A stretch of 64,000 bases of DNA from Fulvivirga ligni (GTDB taxonomy: Bacteria > Bacteroidota > Bacteroidia > Cytophagales > Cyclobacteriaceae), in contig NZ_CP089979.1 of the NCBI RefSeq assembly GCF_021389935.1, positions 2,647,001 to 2,711,000 of the forward strand, given 5' to 3'. The notes under the pieces are model-generated. The model had not been told where the DNA came from, ran no database searches, and saw only the letters and a list, made by a program, of their open reading frames with translations. Each line of letters begins with the position of its first letter. Positions within the stretch are counted from its first letter, which is position 1. The position numbers and the translations under genes were made by a program. Positions 9,701-18,161 of this stretch are shown piece by piece.

Positions 9701-10031
9701 TGAAAATTGGAGTTTCCAGAATTATATTGCGGAGGAAGTTACCGGAGTTGATGACATTGATGCAATTCCATTCTCATTCATGCCCAATCCGGCATCGAAG
9801 TCAGTGTCCATTTATTTCAAAAAGGAAAGTATTTCTTCAGGCTCCGCTCAATTTTACATTTATGATCTCGAGGGTAGGGAGTTGAAAAAGTTTGAATTAT
9901 CCCCTGAAACGGAATTTTTGATTTGGGATGGCACTGTGGATTACGGCAACAGGATTGAGTCGGGGATGTATGTTGGAGAGCTGTATAACGGGGAAAAGGT
10001 ATTTCAATTGAAATTGCTGTGGATTTATTAA
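6786..10031 (+). CDS. Secreted leucine-rich-repeat protein with T9SS-type C terminus
   Basis: I start this at the ATG at 6786; the frame is open to a TTG at 6777. It has a signal peptide (about residues 1-25). Residues 70-330 hold roughly ten leucine-rich repeats of the L-x-x-L-x-x-L-x-L-x-x-N-x-L type. An Ig-like or PKD-like stretch and cadherin-like modules (about 390-800) follow. Two tandem carboxypeptidase-regulatory-like repeats (ISGLVIDEDNLPVPGVEVQG and ISGTISFASNEVGVEGVVL) each end in a G(W)SGT(I/L)TPML block. The last 90 residues look like a sorting domain (FMPNPASKSVSIYF). The protein is probably displayed on the surface for adhesion or binding. No enzymatic motif was seen. Confidence 0.85.
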   Translation: MINRILKAFVILSLGMMMQPVKVFSDVHIAPINFSVDPKDSTILANFQQTLSQLGWPTFYDINAPARSWSGVTWSSYSEGGRATYVGLDGSTFGFQTDSLPEQINLLKDLDQLESLTISEIGITFIPPQINELTQIKTLSLVYNNLNSLPSDISNLTSLEQVLLNGNKFTDIPDLSSLTSLKYLNLNKNPIVENYTIPPMESLEFLGLQQCGLTRLPETINQVPNLKQLVLSFNYQLQSFPNNLNQLTKLEQLSVNEGNLMELPEAFGNLTSLKLLDVSNNKLKNLPTSLSALNSLEIIRFQSNEIETFPLSIAGLPHLKEINGSRNRMAGGIPSELFTRSDLRVDLSFNMLSGVISTSAAKPMPTLFFINNNSFTLKDINPIYQRLKNNNTNFKFNPQNLVGEKQKLIPHAGSELSLSISAYTPLAGVTVKWYKTPKLIYNGAPILVGSGLPLVIESFKPLQDKGIYYAVITHPALPNLQIESERTRVVGDNQAPRIVVKNFLAFRNDSVPNITFNVSDDFTYQKDLLVSISETENLGFEVIAEETANIERRIILKDPNWVGVDTVTFTITDEEGVFAEKNVIIKVADAENSGPIIKPIPPIYLNFDWAFENGSEGPCSMTYIYSATTILSPFATDDFDIIDDLYFSLDPLDSTEFANNDNIFVTINQFGETKQLDILLFACEDTTLNKTVHLIVTDKEGAKSTAPVTIIYNPLAPNTPPVVQPIPDQLMVKGSQGFADLDLSDYVKDDYLNITDLNFELGSASSFNIEFTERAGTTYLMAQPMFSDSSYTQKVDFYVFESTNQSSYSSFSITFMVIETGFIISGLVIDEDNLPVPGVEVQGYTEEAFTDESGKYAIEVIPGWSGTLTPMLADYTFSPEQIVFENVQTDSSLANFIGTYVGEYMISGTISFASNEVGVEGVVLDGLINEDVITDQNGYYEFSVPKGWSGTITPMLSGYTFTPGFMTYENVNENWSFQNYIAEEVTGVDDIDAIPFSFMPNPASKSVSIYFKKESISSGSAQFYIYDLEGRELKKFELSPETEFLIWDGTVDYGNRIESGMYVGELYNGEKVFQLKLLWIY

Positions 10032-10057
10032 TTTAGTTGAAACTATAGAGATAAAAC

Positions 10058-10213
10058 ATGCCCAAAAAAGAATGCCCCTCCTGCGCCATGGAAATTGATG
10101 CTAAAAGTAAGCAGTGTCCCATTTGTGGGTATGAATTCCCGGCTCAGAGTAGGTGGATGCAGGTAGTAGCAATAATAATGATTTTATTAATCCTGTATTT
10201 CTGGATTTTTTAA
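10058..10213 (+). CDS. Small zinc-ribbon membrane protein
   Basis: This 51-residue reading frame starts at the ATG at 10058 and ends at a TAA at 10211-10213. It begins MPKKECPSCAMEIDAKSKQCPICGYEFP, a complete zinc ribbon with two CxxC knuckles. A single hydrophobic helix follows (VVAIIMILLILYFWIF), running to the C terminus. Small proteins of this kind (a zinc ribbon plus a C-terminal tail anchor) occur widely in Bacteroidota without a known function. It lies 26 bases after the LRR gene and before a hairpin, so it may be co-transcribed with that gene. The four cysteines in two CxxC pairs make chance unlikely. Confidence 0.7.
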   Translation: MPKKECPSCAMEIDAKSKQCPICGYEFPAQSRWMQVVAIIMILLILYFWIF

Positions 10214-10214
10214 G

Positions 10215-10250
10215 GTGTATCCCAGTGAGTTTTATTTCACGGAGATACAC
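10215..10250. terminator. Hairpin after the zinc-ribbon gene
   Basis: Arms GTGTATC (10215-10221) and GATACAC (10244-10250), extended inward by CC/GG and GTGA/TCAC, form a long hairpin 2 bases past the stop of the small gene. The T tract after it is poor (TTTATG), so termination is likely but not certain. It lies between convergent genes and could serve both. Confidence 0.5.
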
Positions 10251-10279
10251 TTTATGAAGGCTTTATGCATTTGCTTTCA

Positions 10280-13200
10280 TTAATTCTTCATTAATCTTCC
10301 CATGAAGATATTATTTCGTACATCGATGGCCTTTATAATGTATTGGCCATTATTCCAGTCTGATACATCTATCGAGGTGTAATCGCTACCTTCCGGCTGA
10401 ATGTGGTGCAGAAGTTTTCCTTGAATGCTATAAACGTACAACTCTGAAATGCCCTGGTAATCATCGTATTTATAAAAATCCTTATCAAAGGAAAGAGTTA
10501 CCGCTTTGTCTGATGGGTTAGGATACACATGAAGCTCATAAGTAGAACCTTTAGATTCAAACTTAATAGTGTTTACCAGAACATTGGTAGAAATAGCATC
10601 TTCATAATCGAAGGTGATACTAGCCACAGCTTTGATTTGTTCTCCGCCCACCAGATGGTTATGAGGCTTAATAGTGAACTTAAAGAAGCCATGACTGTCC
10701 TTTTCATTGGTGGTGCTATCAGGTAAGTAGATATTATTGAAAGACACCCTTAAAATTCCTCTTTCATCGATGTTATAAGTAAAATTATGGCTTGAATTTA
10801 CAGTTTTAAAGGTGGATTCATCAAGATACTCTGAAATCGGAAAGGATAGGTAAACCCTTGATGCATAATACGTTCCCACGTTCTGAAAGCGGATTCTGTA
10901 GGTGAGTGTTTCATTTTTACTCACAAACTTATCAGCACCTTCGCCTTCAGGTAATACTGCTATGTCATTGGGATCTATTGCGCCTACTATGCTATTGCTT
11001 TCCGTCATGGAATTATTGCTTTCATCAAGATCAGATCCTGTAGCTGTAATGCTCGAATACACTAATAGATCTTGCCCCACTGTGGTCTCAAGAGTAACTG
11101 AATCTGTGATGATAATGCTGGTTGAAGCCCCTGGTTCTATTGTTCCTAAATTGAAGGTGTATTCATTGTCGCCACTTAGGGTGTAGGGGTAATTTGCTTC
11201 ATTAATTACCACACTGGCCGGATAAGTCAATGTAATATATGAATTATAGGCTGCTTCCGTTCCCAGGTTATTATAATGTAGTACGGATTCGGCCGTAAAG
11301 CCCCTTCGCCATGCACTGGTAGTGTAGTCAATAGATAGATCATAACCATTGCTTACAGCTTGCAGAGGAATATTAATATTAGTAGAGCTACCTGTTACGG
11401 CAAAACTATTAGGACAAGATAAATTCCAGTAATTGCTCTCCACTAATAATGATATGGTATAGCTGCCATCTTTTAGGTAAAAGGCCATTTGACCATTCAT
11501 GTCAGAGGCTACAATCTTATTTTGCTCTTCGATTACCAAAGCGATATTTGCCAAAGAAGGCTCGCCGGCATCTTGAATACAGTTGTTATTGATATCATGA
11601 AAAACTACTCCTTGAACATTGCTGGCACTTTCTTCCACTATGGTGATGAATTCATTAGAAGCCTGATTTGTTACATATTGTATAATGCCGGAAGGCCATT
11701 GTACCTCTATACTGTCGATCACAGTGGCAGTGCCCAGTCCGAAATGCGATCGTAAGCTATTCTGGCTGGCAAAACCTGAAATGGGATTAACTTCTCTAAG
11801 TTGCCATGTACCATCGGTTTTTACTCTGACTTGCGCTCCAATTCCATTGGCATTACTCACCGTGCCTTCAAGTCTTATGTTAGTCCAGGTGTTATCATTC
11901 TGCTTGTTGCAATACAATCGGTCTTTCTGATCACTATGGAAGGAAAGCATTACATCTAAAAAGCCATCTTTATTGTAATCAGCCCAAGCCTGACCGTAGT
12001 TAAGTCCTAAATCAGTAGCTATTTCCTCATCAGTAACCTTGGTGAAGCTGCCAGTTCCATCATTGATGTATAAAAAGTTAGGCCCGTTGTCATTAGTTAC
12101 AAAGAGATCTAAATCCGTATCGTTATCAATATCTATCCAATTGGCTCCATGGCTATGTCCACGATCTGATACTGTAATGGAACTGGTGACTTTTGTGAAA
12201 GTACCATCAGTATTATTGGTATAAAGTGCATTGTTCTGGTTAGAAGAGTTGGTTACAAAAAGATCCATGAAGCCGTCTCCATTGTAATCACCCCAGGCGC
12301 CACCTACAGAATTGTCTGTGTCAGTAACTATGCTTCCTGTGGTAATACGCTCAAATTGAAAATTACCTATGTTTTTGAATAATGAATTTGGCTGATTGTC
12401 TCCATTTGGTATGAAAATATCTACCAAACCATCATTATTATAATCTGCTAAAAGCGGAGTTGTGGAGCGGTTGCTTACCTGACTTACTGGTGTATTCTCT
12501 ACTTTTGAAAAGGTGTTATTGCCGTTGTTTTTATAAAGGTGATGGAATCTCGTTTTAAAAAAGTTAGTTAATATCAAATCCACAAATCCATCATTATCAA
12601 AATCAGCGAAGGCGGCACCATGAAAATATTGAGGATGCACATCTATTCCGCTTGATGGTAACGCTGAAAAAGTCTCATTACCGTTGTTGATATAAATCAT
12701 ACTGGCATTCCCTGTAGCGTTAACAATGCAAACATCCAAGTCGCCATCATTATCAATATCTGCCCAGGCACTGGCTGCTGTTTTTTCTTTGCTGGTAATC
12801 CCGGAAATTGTGGTGCTGCCGAGTGAGCCGGTGTTGTTTTTAAAAATGGCATTTGCTCCTGAATTATTCTTGTCTACCACGAAAAGATCTTCCCATCCAT
12901 CATTATTGTAATCTATCCAGGCGCTATTCCAGCTGTCCGTAAATGAGTTTATTAAGCTGCCATTTCCGCATTTGTCCATGTAAACATTGCTGGTGCTACA
13001 GTCAATTATTGCAATGGTAGCTTTGTCAGAAACTACAAAAGTACCAGTAGCCTCACCTACCAGGCAATCAAATTGCCCTGCATCTGTAATAGTTGCTTGT
13101 TGTATGTTTAAATTTTTTGAAGTGGCACCTGAGATATCTACTCCGTTTTTTCTCCATTGATAATTAAGTGCACCTGCGTTAGTACTTTCTGCTACCACTG

Positions 13201-13720
13201 AAAGATTAATATTTTCGCCATCACAAACTGTTTGGCTAAGAGGTTGGGTGAGGATGGTTGGCGGCGAAACGCTGGAGTTATCAGTGCCACTATAACCACA
13301 AATTGAAAGCAATGAATCATTGACAGGATTTACGAACTCGAATGAATAGGTAGCAGCTGGAGGAAGGTTTTCGTTGTAAAAACAATACTTTACAATAGTT
13401 GTATTGCCAGATATTTCAGGAGTAGAGGCTGGTCCAGCTACTACATTCGCCAGAACATTGCCAATCCAAATTCTCCGTATGGCAGGTGGGTTTATGATTG
13501 GCTCATCGTAAATAAGCGTTATATCACCCGTTTTTGGCAAATTTTCATCAACTACAGCATATGGAGTACCAACAAAATTATCTGCTACAGGAGTACCACT
13601 TACGCCAGCGCAGCGGTTGGCCTGTCCATTTCCATTATTCCTTTTGTCAATAACTGGACAAGTTTGTCCATAAGCTATGATTCCAATAGCGAGAAATAAA
13701 ATAGTAAAAGCTGCTTTCAT
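10280..13720 (-). CDS. Secreted FG-GAP/VCBS-repeat protein with ASPIC/UnbV domain and T9SS sorting domain
   Basis: The protein has 1146 residues with a signal peptide (ending IIAYGQ). A cysteine-containing N-terminal module is followed by an Ig-like domain (about 155-245: PPTILTQPLSQTVCDGENINLSV). Roughly eight FG-GAP/VCBS repeats come next (250-610), each with a calcium-binding loop such as DYNNDGWEDLFV, DIDNDGDLDVCIV or DYNKDGFLDVML. An ASPIC/UnbV domain (about 625-690: GAQVRVKTDGTWQ, SHFGLGTATVIDSIEVQWPSG), an SdrD-B-like module (NVQGVVFHDINNNCIQDAGEPSL) and a conserved-repeat domain follow. A type A sorting signal ends the protein (VYPNPSDKAVTLSF). This is a surface or secreted beta-propeller of CRTAC1-like type, and no catalytic site was seen. 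It may bind sugars or calcium-dependent ligands. Confidence 0.88.
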   Translation of the reverse strand: MKAAFTILFLAIGIIAYGQTCPVIDKRNNGNGQANRCAGVSGTPVADNFVGTPYAVVDENLPKTGDITLIYDEPIINPPAIRRIWIGNVLANVVAGPASTPEISGNTTIVKYCFYNENLPPAATYSFEFVNPVNDSLLSICGYSGTDNSSVSPPTILTQPLSQTVCDGENINLSVVAESTNAGALNYQWRKNGVDISGATSKNLNIQQATITDAGQFDCLVGEATGTFVVSDKATIAIIDCSTSNVYMDKCGNGSLINSFTDSWNSAWIDYNNDGWEDLFVVDKNNSGANAIFKNNTGSLGSTTISGITSKEKTAASAWADIDNDGDLDVCIVNATGNASMIYINNGNETFSALPSSGIDVHPQYFHGAAFADFDNDGFVDLILTNFFKTRFHHLYKNNGNNTFSKVENTPVSQVSNRSTTPLLADYNNDGLVDIFIPNGDNQPNSLFKNIGNFQFERITTGSIVTDTDNSVGGAWGDYNGDGFMDLFVTNSSNQNNALYTNNTDGTFTKVTSSITVSDRGHSHGANWIDIDNDTDLDLFVTNDNGPNFLYINDGTGSFTKVTDEEIATDLGLNYGQAWADYNKDGFLDVMLSFHSDQKDRLYCNKQNDNTWTNIRLEGTVSNANGIGAQVRVKTDGTWQLREVNPISGFASQNSLRSHFGLGTATVIDSIEVQWPSGIIQYVTNQASNEFITIVEESASNVQGVVFHDINNNCIQDAGEPSLANIALVIEEQNKIVASDMNGQMAFYLKDGSYTISLLVESNYWNLSCPNSFAVTGSSTNINIPLQAVSNGYDLSIDYTTSAWRRGFTAESVLHYNNLGTEAAYNSYITLTYPASVVINEANYPYTLSGDNEYTFNLGTIEPGASTSIIITDSVTLETTVGQDLLVYSSITATGSDLDESNNSMTESNSIVGAIDPNDIAVLPEGEGADKFVSKNETLTYRIRFQNVGTYYASRVYLSFPISEYLDESTFKTVNSSHNFTYNIDERGILRVSFNNIYLPDSTTNEKDSHGFFKFTIKPHNHLVGGEQIKAVASITFDYEDAISTNVLVNTIKFESKGSTYELHVYPNPSDKAVTLSFDKDFYKYDDYQGISELYVYSIQGKLLHHIQPEGSDYTSIDVSDWNNGQYIIKAIDVRNNIFMGRLMKN

Positions 13721-13843
13721 CCGTCCTCAATTTTGGTCTTGAGGACGAATTCAAATGCGTTGCCAGAAATTAACTATTTGATAAGCAGTGATTTAAAAAT
13801 TGAAAAAATTCCATTGTAAGGAATAATTCCGTCAGATGTAAAT

Positions 13844-14920
13844 CTATATTTTTGGTTCTTGCTGACTCAGGCAGTGAAAAGAGCCCAAGCCCCAGATAAT
13901 ATCGAGGGAATTAATACCAATTACCTTTCTTCCTTTAAATGCTTCAGATAAGATGCTCAGCGCTTTATCATCATTCTTGTCTTGAAAGGTTGGTACAATT
14001 ACATGTTCGTTACTGATATAGAAATTTGCATATGAGGCAGGCAGGCGCATGTCCTCAAAAATGATTTCTCTAGGCATAGGTAACTCTATGATATTCAATT
14101 GTTTTCCGTCTAAAAGCCTGATTTTTTTCAGTTCTTCCAAATTCTCCTGAAGTGGCTGGTAGTTCTCGTCATTTTTATTTTCTTCAACTACCGTTACCAC
14201 TGTGTCCTCATTTACAAATCTGGTGAGATCGTCTATGTGGCCATCAGTATCATCACCCACTATGCCATCTCCTAACCATAAGATCTGATCTACACCATAA
14301 TAGTTATGAAGATATTCTTCTATCTGCCCCTGGTTTAAGTTGGGATTTCTGTTTTCATTTAGTAGGCATGAGGTGGTAGTTAAAAGCGTTCCTTTGCCAT
14401 TAAACTCAACAGAACCACCTTCCATAACGATACCTGGATGTAAAACAGGTAAATTGTAATGCTCAGCAATTTTAGTAGGAACCACATCATCCAGATCATA
14501 CGGGGGATATTTGTCTCCCCAGGCATTATAACCCCAGTCAACAATAATTTTCTTGTGTTCTGCTTTCGGGTTGATCAAAAATGCCGGCCCATGATCTCTG
14601 CACCATGCATCATTAGTAGGATGAATGAAAAATTCGACCTTACTAAGATCAGTATTGTTGTCTTGTAAATGACCAATGGCTTTAGCTTTCATTGACTCAT
14701 CACAGACGTTGATCCTTACTTTTTCACTTTCAGTAAGTACTTTAATGAAATCAGCATAAGGACTATAGATGGTTTCAATTTTGCCAGGCCATGACTCCTC
14801 TTTATGAGGCCAGCTTAGCCAGGTGGCCTCATGTGGAGCAAACTCTGCTGGAAAATAATACCCTAATTCTTTAGGTGTTTGACCCTGAAAAAGTGGCGAC
14901 GAACTGTTATTCTTCATCAA
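13844..14920 (-). CDS. aguA: Agmatine deiminase
   Basis: This 358-residue protein converts agmatine to N-carbamoylputrescine plus ammonia. The peptidyl-arginine-deiminase-type fold is shown by WCRDHGPAFLIN (Asp and His of the active site), the EGGSVEFNGKGTLLTT strand, DGHIDDLTRFV, and the C-terminal catalytic Cys in GLGSFHCLSQQEP. Length is normal for the family. Its start overlaps the end of the upstream carbamoylputrescine amidase gene by 14 bases in a different frame, so the two are translated from one message and give the two-step route to putrescine. The enzyme is expected in the cytoplasm. Confidence 0.95.
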   Translation of the reverse strand: MMKNNSSSPLFQGQTPKELGYYFPAEFAPHEATWLSWPHKEESWPGKIETIYSPYADFIKVLTESEKVRINVCDESMKAKAIGHLQDNNTDLSKVEFFIHPTNDAWCRDHGPAFLINPKAEHKKIIVDWGYNAWGDKYPPYDLDDVVPTKIAEHYNLPVLHPGIVMEGGSVEFNGKGTLLTTTSCLLNENRNPNLNQGQIEEYLHNYYGVDQILWLGDGIVGDDTDGHIDDLTRFVNEDTVVTVVEENKNDENYQPLQENLEELKKIRLLDGKQLNIIELPMPREIIFEDMRLPASYANFYISNEHVIVPTFQDKNDDKALSILSEAFKGRKVIGINSLDIIWGLGSFHCLSQQEPKI

Positions 14921-15782
14921 GAAAACGCTTAGTGATGGGTTGGTATGAATCTATTCTTCTGTCTCGCATAAATGGCCAGTGCGTACGGTATTGATCCGAT
15001 TTAGCAAGGTCAAGCTCTTGTACATGAACTTCTTCCTGATCATGAGACGCTTTGTACAGAAGTTTTCCAAAGGCATTGGTAATAAATGAACCACCCCAGA
15101 ATCTCATCTCGGCTTCGCTGCCCACCCGGTTTACAGACACTACAGGTACACCATTCGCTACAGAGTGTGAGCGCTGTATGGTTTGCCATGCTTGATATTG
15201 TTCATCATTAGTATCAATATCCTGATCCCTGTGCCATCCTATTGCGGTAGGGTAGAAGAGGATTTCTGCTCCTTTTAAGGCTGTAATTCTGGCTCCTTCA
15301 GGATACCACTGATCCCAGCATATAAGTACGCCTATGGTGGCAAATTTTGTTTTAAAGACTTTATAGCCTAAATCTCCTGGTGTGAAGTAAAACTTCTCAT
15401 AGTAACCAGGGTCATCAGGAATATGCATTTTTCTGTACTTTCCTAAGTAAGTGCCATCTGCATCTAATACGGCTGTGGTATTGTGGTAAAGACCCTGTGC
15501 TCTCTTTTCAAATAGAGAGGCAATGATCACCACGCCTAGCTCTTTAGCTACTTCAGAAAGGGCATCAGTGGATGGTCCGGGGATAGACTCTGCCAGCTTA
15601 AAGTTTTCGTAATCTTCTACATCACAGAAATATAAAGAACGAAATAGCTCTTGCAGACAAACGATTTGCGCGCCTTGTGCAGCGGCTTCTTTTACTTTTT
15701 CAATGGCCTTGGTCAAATTCTCTTCCGGTGAAGAAGAACAAGTCATTTGAACAGTACCAATTTTTACTTTTTTATCACTCAC
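14907..15782 (-). CDS. aguB: N-carbamoylputrescine amidase (nitrilase superfamily)
   Basis: This 291-residue protein hydrolyses N-carbamoylputrescine to putrescine, CO2 and ammonia. The nitrilase Glu-Lys-Cys triad is visible: Glu in LQELFRSLYFC, Lys in YRKMHIPDDPGYYEKFYFTPGD, and Cys in GVLICWDQWYPEGAR. The DQWYPE sequence and the IPDDPGYYEKFYFTPGD block are typical of AguB rather than other omega-amidases. It is first in a two-gene operon with agmatine deiminase. No recognisable operator lies in the 164 bases upstream, which also hold the terminator of the preceding minus-strand gene. Confidence 0.95.
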   Translation of the reverse strand: MSDKKVKIGTVQMTCSSSPEENLTKAIEKVKEAAAQGAQIVCLQELFRSLYFCDVEDYENFKLAESIPGPSTDALSEVAKELGVVIIASLFEKRAQGLYHNTTAVLDADGTYLGKYRKMHIPDDPGYYEKFYFTPGDLGYKVFKTKFATIGVLICWDQWYPEGARITALKGAEILFYPTAIGWHRDQDIDTNDEQYQAWQTIQRSHSVANGVPVVSVNRVGSEAEMRFWGGSFITNAFGKLLYKASHDQEEVHVQELDLAKSDQYRTHWPFMRDRRIDSYQPITKRFLDEE

Positions 15783-15906
15783 AGATTAATAATTTATTCG
15801 GGTAAATATAATGCATAAAATAATTATTACGCATACAATTTTTATACACTGAAAGTTTTAATCTGAGTGTGTGAAATAAAAGAAATTTCACATTTTTTTA
15901 GGTAAA

Positions 15907-15936
15907 CCGAGCCTCTCAAAGTCTGAGAGGGCTCGG
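15907..15936 (-). terminator. Terminator after the discoidin/peptidase gene
   Basis: CCGAGCCTCTCA at 15907-15918 pairs with TGAGAGGGCTCGG at 15924-15936, with one bulged G and a 5-base loop. It lies 10 bases past the stop of the minus-strand gene at 15947. The T-rich tail on the minus strand is short (TTTACC), so strength is uncertain. Confidence 0.65.
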
Positions 15937-15946
15937 CTTATCGATC

Positions 15947-17812
15947 TTATTGCTTTAAGAACTTACGTTTTTCAATAGAGCCATCAGACTTTTTGATTAC
16001 TAGAATGTAATAACCTTTTGGCAGGTCCTGGATATTCATTTTAGTTTCATTTAACTTATTATCTGATAGGTCTTTACTAATCACTTTTTCTGTGCCAGAG
16101 TAAATGTCTACAGCTTGTAATGTTGCTGACTCACCACTTTTAACGCTAATCTCATTGGCAGCGGGATTAGGATAGACAATGTCTGTACTTGTGCTCACGA
16201 TGTTATTGCTCAGTGAAGCTTGATATTGGTTCCATAAAGACTGCACGCCTTCACCTAATATATTTTGGCAGGCAGTATTCCATGACCAATTGCTGTAATC
16301 ACGTGCTGACTGATTGAACTTAATGGCAAAATCCGGGTCCTTATTATCGGCTATCCAATCAAGGAAAAAGCCGGATCTTGTATAGCCGTCAGTCCAGCTT
16401 CCACCAGGGCTTGGATATCGCTGTGGCGAAAAGCCATAGGTATTAATTCTTACATAATCAGCCAGACCTTCTATAAAGCCATAAAAGTCGGTTCCGGGAG
16501 TGTAGCCACCGGCATTTTTAGGCTCCCACTGATAGCCATGAGTACCCTCATGAGCTAAAATACCTCTAAGTTCAGCTTCCACAGCGCCATAGTCTTGGTT
16601 ATGACTGTTGTAATAACTCTCCATGTACCTGGAACTCACGGTAATAGAGATTTCGGGCGGACTTCCTGATTTATAGGCAACTCCATCAAAATCGCTTAAA
16701 ATCAGATTGAGTTTAGTAAAATTGACACGTGCATCCAGGTTGTCTTCATAAATTTTCTGACAAATTATAAGGGTCATTTCTCTCAAGACCTGATCCATAT
16801 TGGGCATGGCAGTGTTTACAATGTTAGAACCTGTGGTACCTGCCGCCTGGTTGTCAAATACCACAGTAGGGTAAGTGAAATATTGCCAGTCGGATAGGTC
16901 ATCAGAGACGGTTCCTAGCAATTCCCATTCTGCTAACTGAGTAGCTCCTGCGCCATTATTCACCATATTTAAGCGGTAATAGGTATAGGAGGTGCTGTTA
17001 GAAAATGAGAAAGTCTTCTTCTGAAAACGATTAGGAAAATCTATACCATTTCTGCTATCTAATGTGGTCCAGCTAGAACCATTATTGGAACCTTGAAGCG
17101 TCCAGTTTAACGGATCTCGTGCCGCAGCATCATTAGCTGAAGTAAGTGTGTAGGCTGAAACTACCGGGGATCCACTAGCCTGAAATTGCACCCATGCCGA
17201 CTGGTGAAAGGTCAGGTATTTAGTAGATGATGAATTGTCAATCAGCTTGCTAATGTCTTCATTATTAGGAGAATCAGAATACTGAGCGCTAATGGTGCCA
17301 CCTAAATTGGTGATATCAGTTTGCTCGAATGTGCCAATTAATTCTAATTCAGCTAACTGAAGGGCGCCATCCCCATTGTTTACCATATTCAACCTGAAGT
17401 AGGTGTAGGCGGTAGAGTTAGAAAACGAAAACGTCTTCTTCTGAAAACGGTTTGGGAAATCTACCCCATTTCTGCTGTCTATGGTAGTCCAGCTGGTGCC
17501 ATTATTAGAGCCTTGAAGTGTCCAGTTAAGCGGATCTCGAGCTGCAAAATCGTTAGCTGAGGTCAATGAATAACTGGTAATAACCGCTGCGGTGGTAGAT
17601 CGAAACTGCACCCAGGCGGTACCGTGAAACGTAAGAAACTTGGTGGACGATGACCCATCGATGAGGTTGCCAATAGCCTCATTGTTCGGGGAGTCTGAAT
17701 ACTGTGTGCTGATAGTGCCGGGATAATCCGTAATATCAACACTTTGTGCCACCGCTTTGGATTGAGCAAAATACAGCCCAATGCAAAGCAAAGAGAGAAT
17801 CATTTTTCTCAT
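15947..17812 (-). CDS. Secreted basic-secretory-protein-type metallopeptidase with two discoidin domains and T9SS tail
   Basis: The protein has 621 residues: signal peptide 1-23; two tandem F5/8-type C (discoidin) domains at about 25-164 and 165-302; a basic-secretory-protein domain at about 310-525; and a type A sorting domain (IVYPNPAANEISVKSG). The peptidase domain has the zinc motif HEGTHGYQWE near residue 420, which fits HExxH, and GFIEGLADYVRI supplies a probable third ligand region. Discoidin modules usually bind carbohydrate or extracellular matrix, so this is probably a surface or secreted peptidase acting on glycoprotein. The two discoidin copies are very alike, including an identical FPNRFQKKTFSFSNST stretch, pointing to a recent internal duplication. 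Confidence 0.85.
   Translation of the reverse strand: MRKMILSLLCIGLYFAQSKAVAQSVDITDYPGTISTQYSDSPNNEAIGNLIDGSSSTKFLTFHGTAWVQFRSTTAAVITSYSLTSANDFAARDPLNWTLQGSNNGTSWTTIDSRNGVDFPNRFQKKTFSFSNSTAYTYFRLNMVNNGDGALQLAELELIGTFEQTDITNLGGTISAQYSDSPNNEDISKLIDNSSSTKYLTFHQSAWVQFQASGSPVVSAYTLTSANDAAARDPLNWTLQGSNNGSSWTTLDSRNGIDFPNRFQKKTFSFSNSTSYTYYRLNMVNNGAGATQLAEWELLGTVSDDLSDWQYFTYPTVVFDNQAAGTTGSNIVNTAMPNMDQVLREMTLIICQKIYEDNLDARVNFTKLNLILSDFDGVAYKSGSPPEISITVSSRYMESYYNSHNQDYGAVEAELRGILAHEGTHGYQWEPKNAGGYTPGTDFYGFIEGLADYVRINTYGFSPQRYPSPGGSWTDGYTRSGFFLDWIADNKDPDFAIKFNQSARDYSNWSWNTACQNILGEGVQSLWNQYQASLSNNIVSTSTDIVYPNPAANEISVKSGESATLQAVDIYSGTEKVISKDLSDNKLNETKMNIQDLPKGYYILVIKKSDGSIEKRKFLKQ
16907..17740 (-). repeat. 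Tandem duplication of a discoidin domain (two copies of about 140 codons)
   Basis: Codons 25-164 and 165-302 of the peptidase gene encode two copies of the same domain. They share long identical stretches (QYSDSPNNE, RDPLNWTLQGSNNG, FPNRFQKKTFSFSNST) and clear nucleotide similarity. The unit is about 420 bases. Confidence 0.85.
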
Positions 17813-18112
17813 AATAAAATCGGTTTAGGTTTATGTAATTAACGATTATGAAGATAGTGGTTAAATGGATTCTGTCTAAATCGGGGTGTTGGATGAAGAT
17901 AAAATGAGTGTAAGAAATCGTTTGAAATTTGTCTTATCCTAAGAGAGTGTATAAGATATAGCGCTAATACGTATCAATGAAAGGTGTATTTCTTTAGCAG
18001 TGTACCTTTTGTCGTTCTCTTTATCTATTTATCGAAAATTATGTAGAGTGTAATTTCTTGCCTCAACTTAACCTGAATGGCAGACTTCTAAATGGATAAA
18101 TATTGTTAAAAT

Positions 18113-18139
18113 TAATTATGGTCAAAATGACCATAATTA
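18113..18139. promoter_or_regulatory. Palindromic operator, site A (candidate Nudix-regulator site)
   Basis: Perfect 12-base arms TAATTATGGTCA and TGACCATAATTA flank an AAA spacer. It lies 52 bases upstream of the kinase-HTH start. The inner half-sites TTATGGTCA/TGACCATAA recur with small changes at 29966, 30090 and 35734, all next to xylan-locus genes. Symmetry suggests a dimeric regulator. The Nudix-HTH protein encoded at 34983 is the obvious candidate (inference). Confidence 0.7.
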
Positions 18140-18161
18140 GAAAAAGTTATATATATTTACC

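Noticed and set aside
17911-17930. AAATCGTTTG word resembling a LacI half-site before the peptidase gene
   Set aside because: It shares only the 8-base core with the palindrome at 43419, has no second arm, and the neighbouring gene is not a sugar gene.
17971-18011. AAAGGT...ACCTTT inverted pair in the 17.8-18.2 kb gap
   Set aside because: Arms of only six bases separated by about 18 bases; too weak to call.
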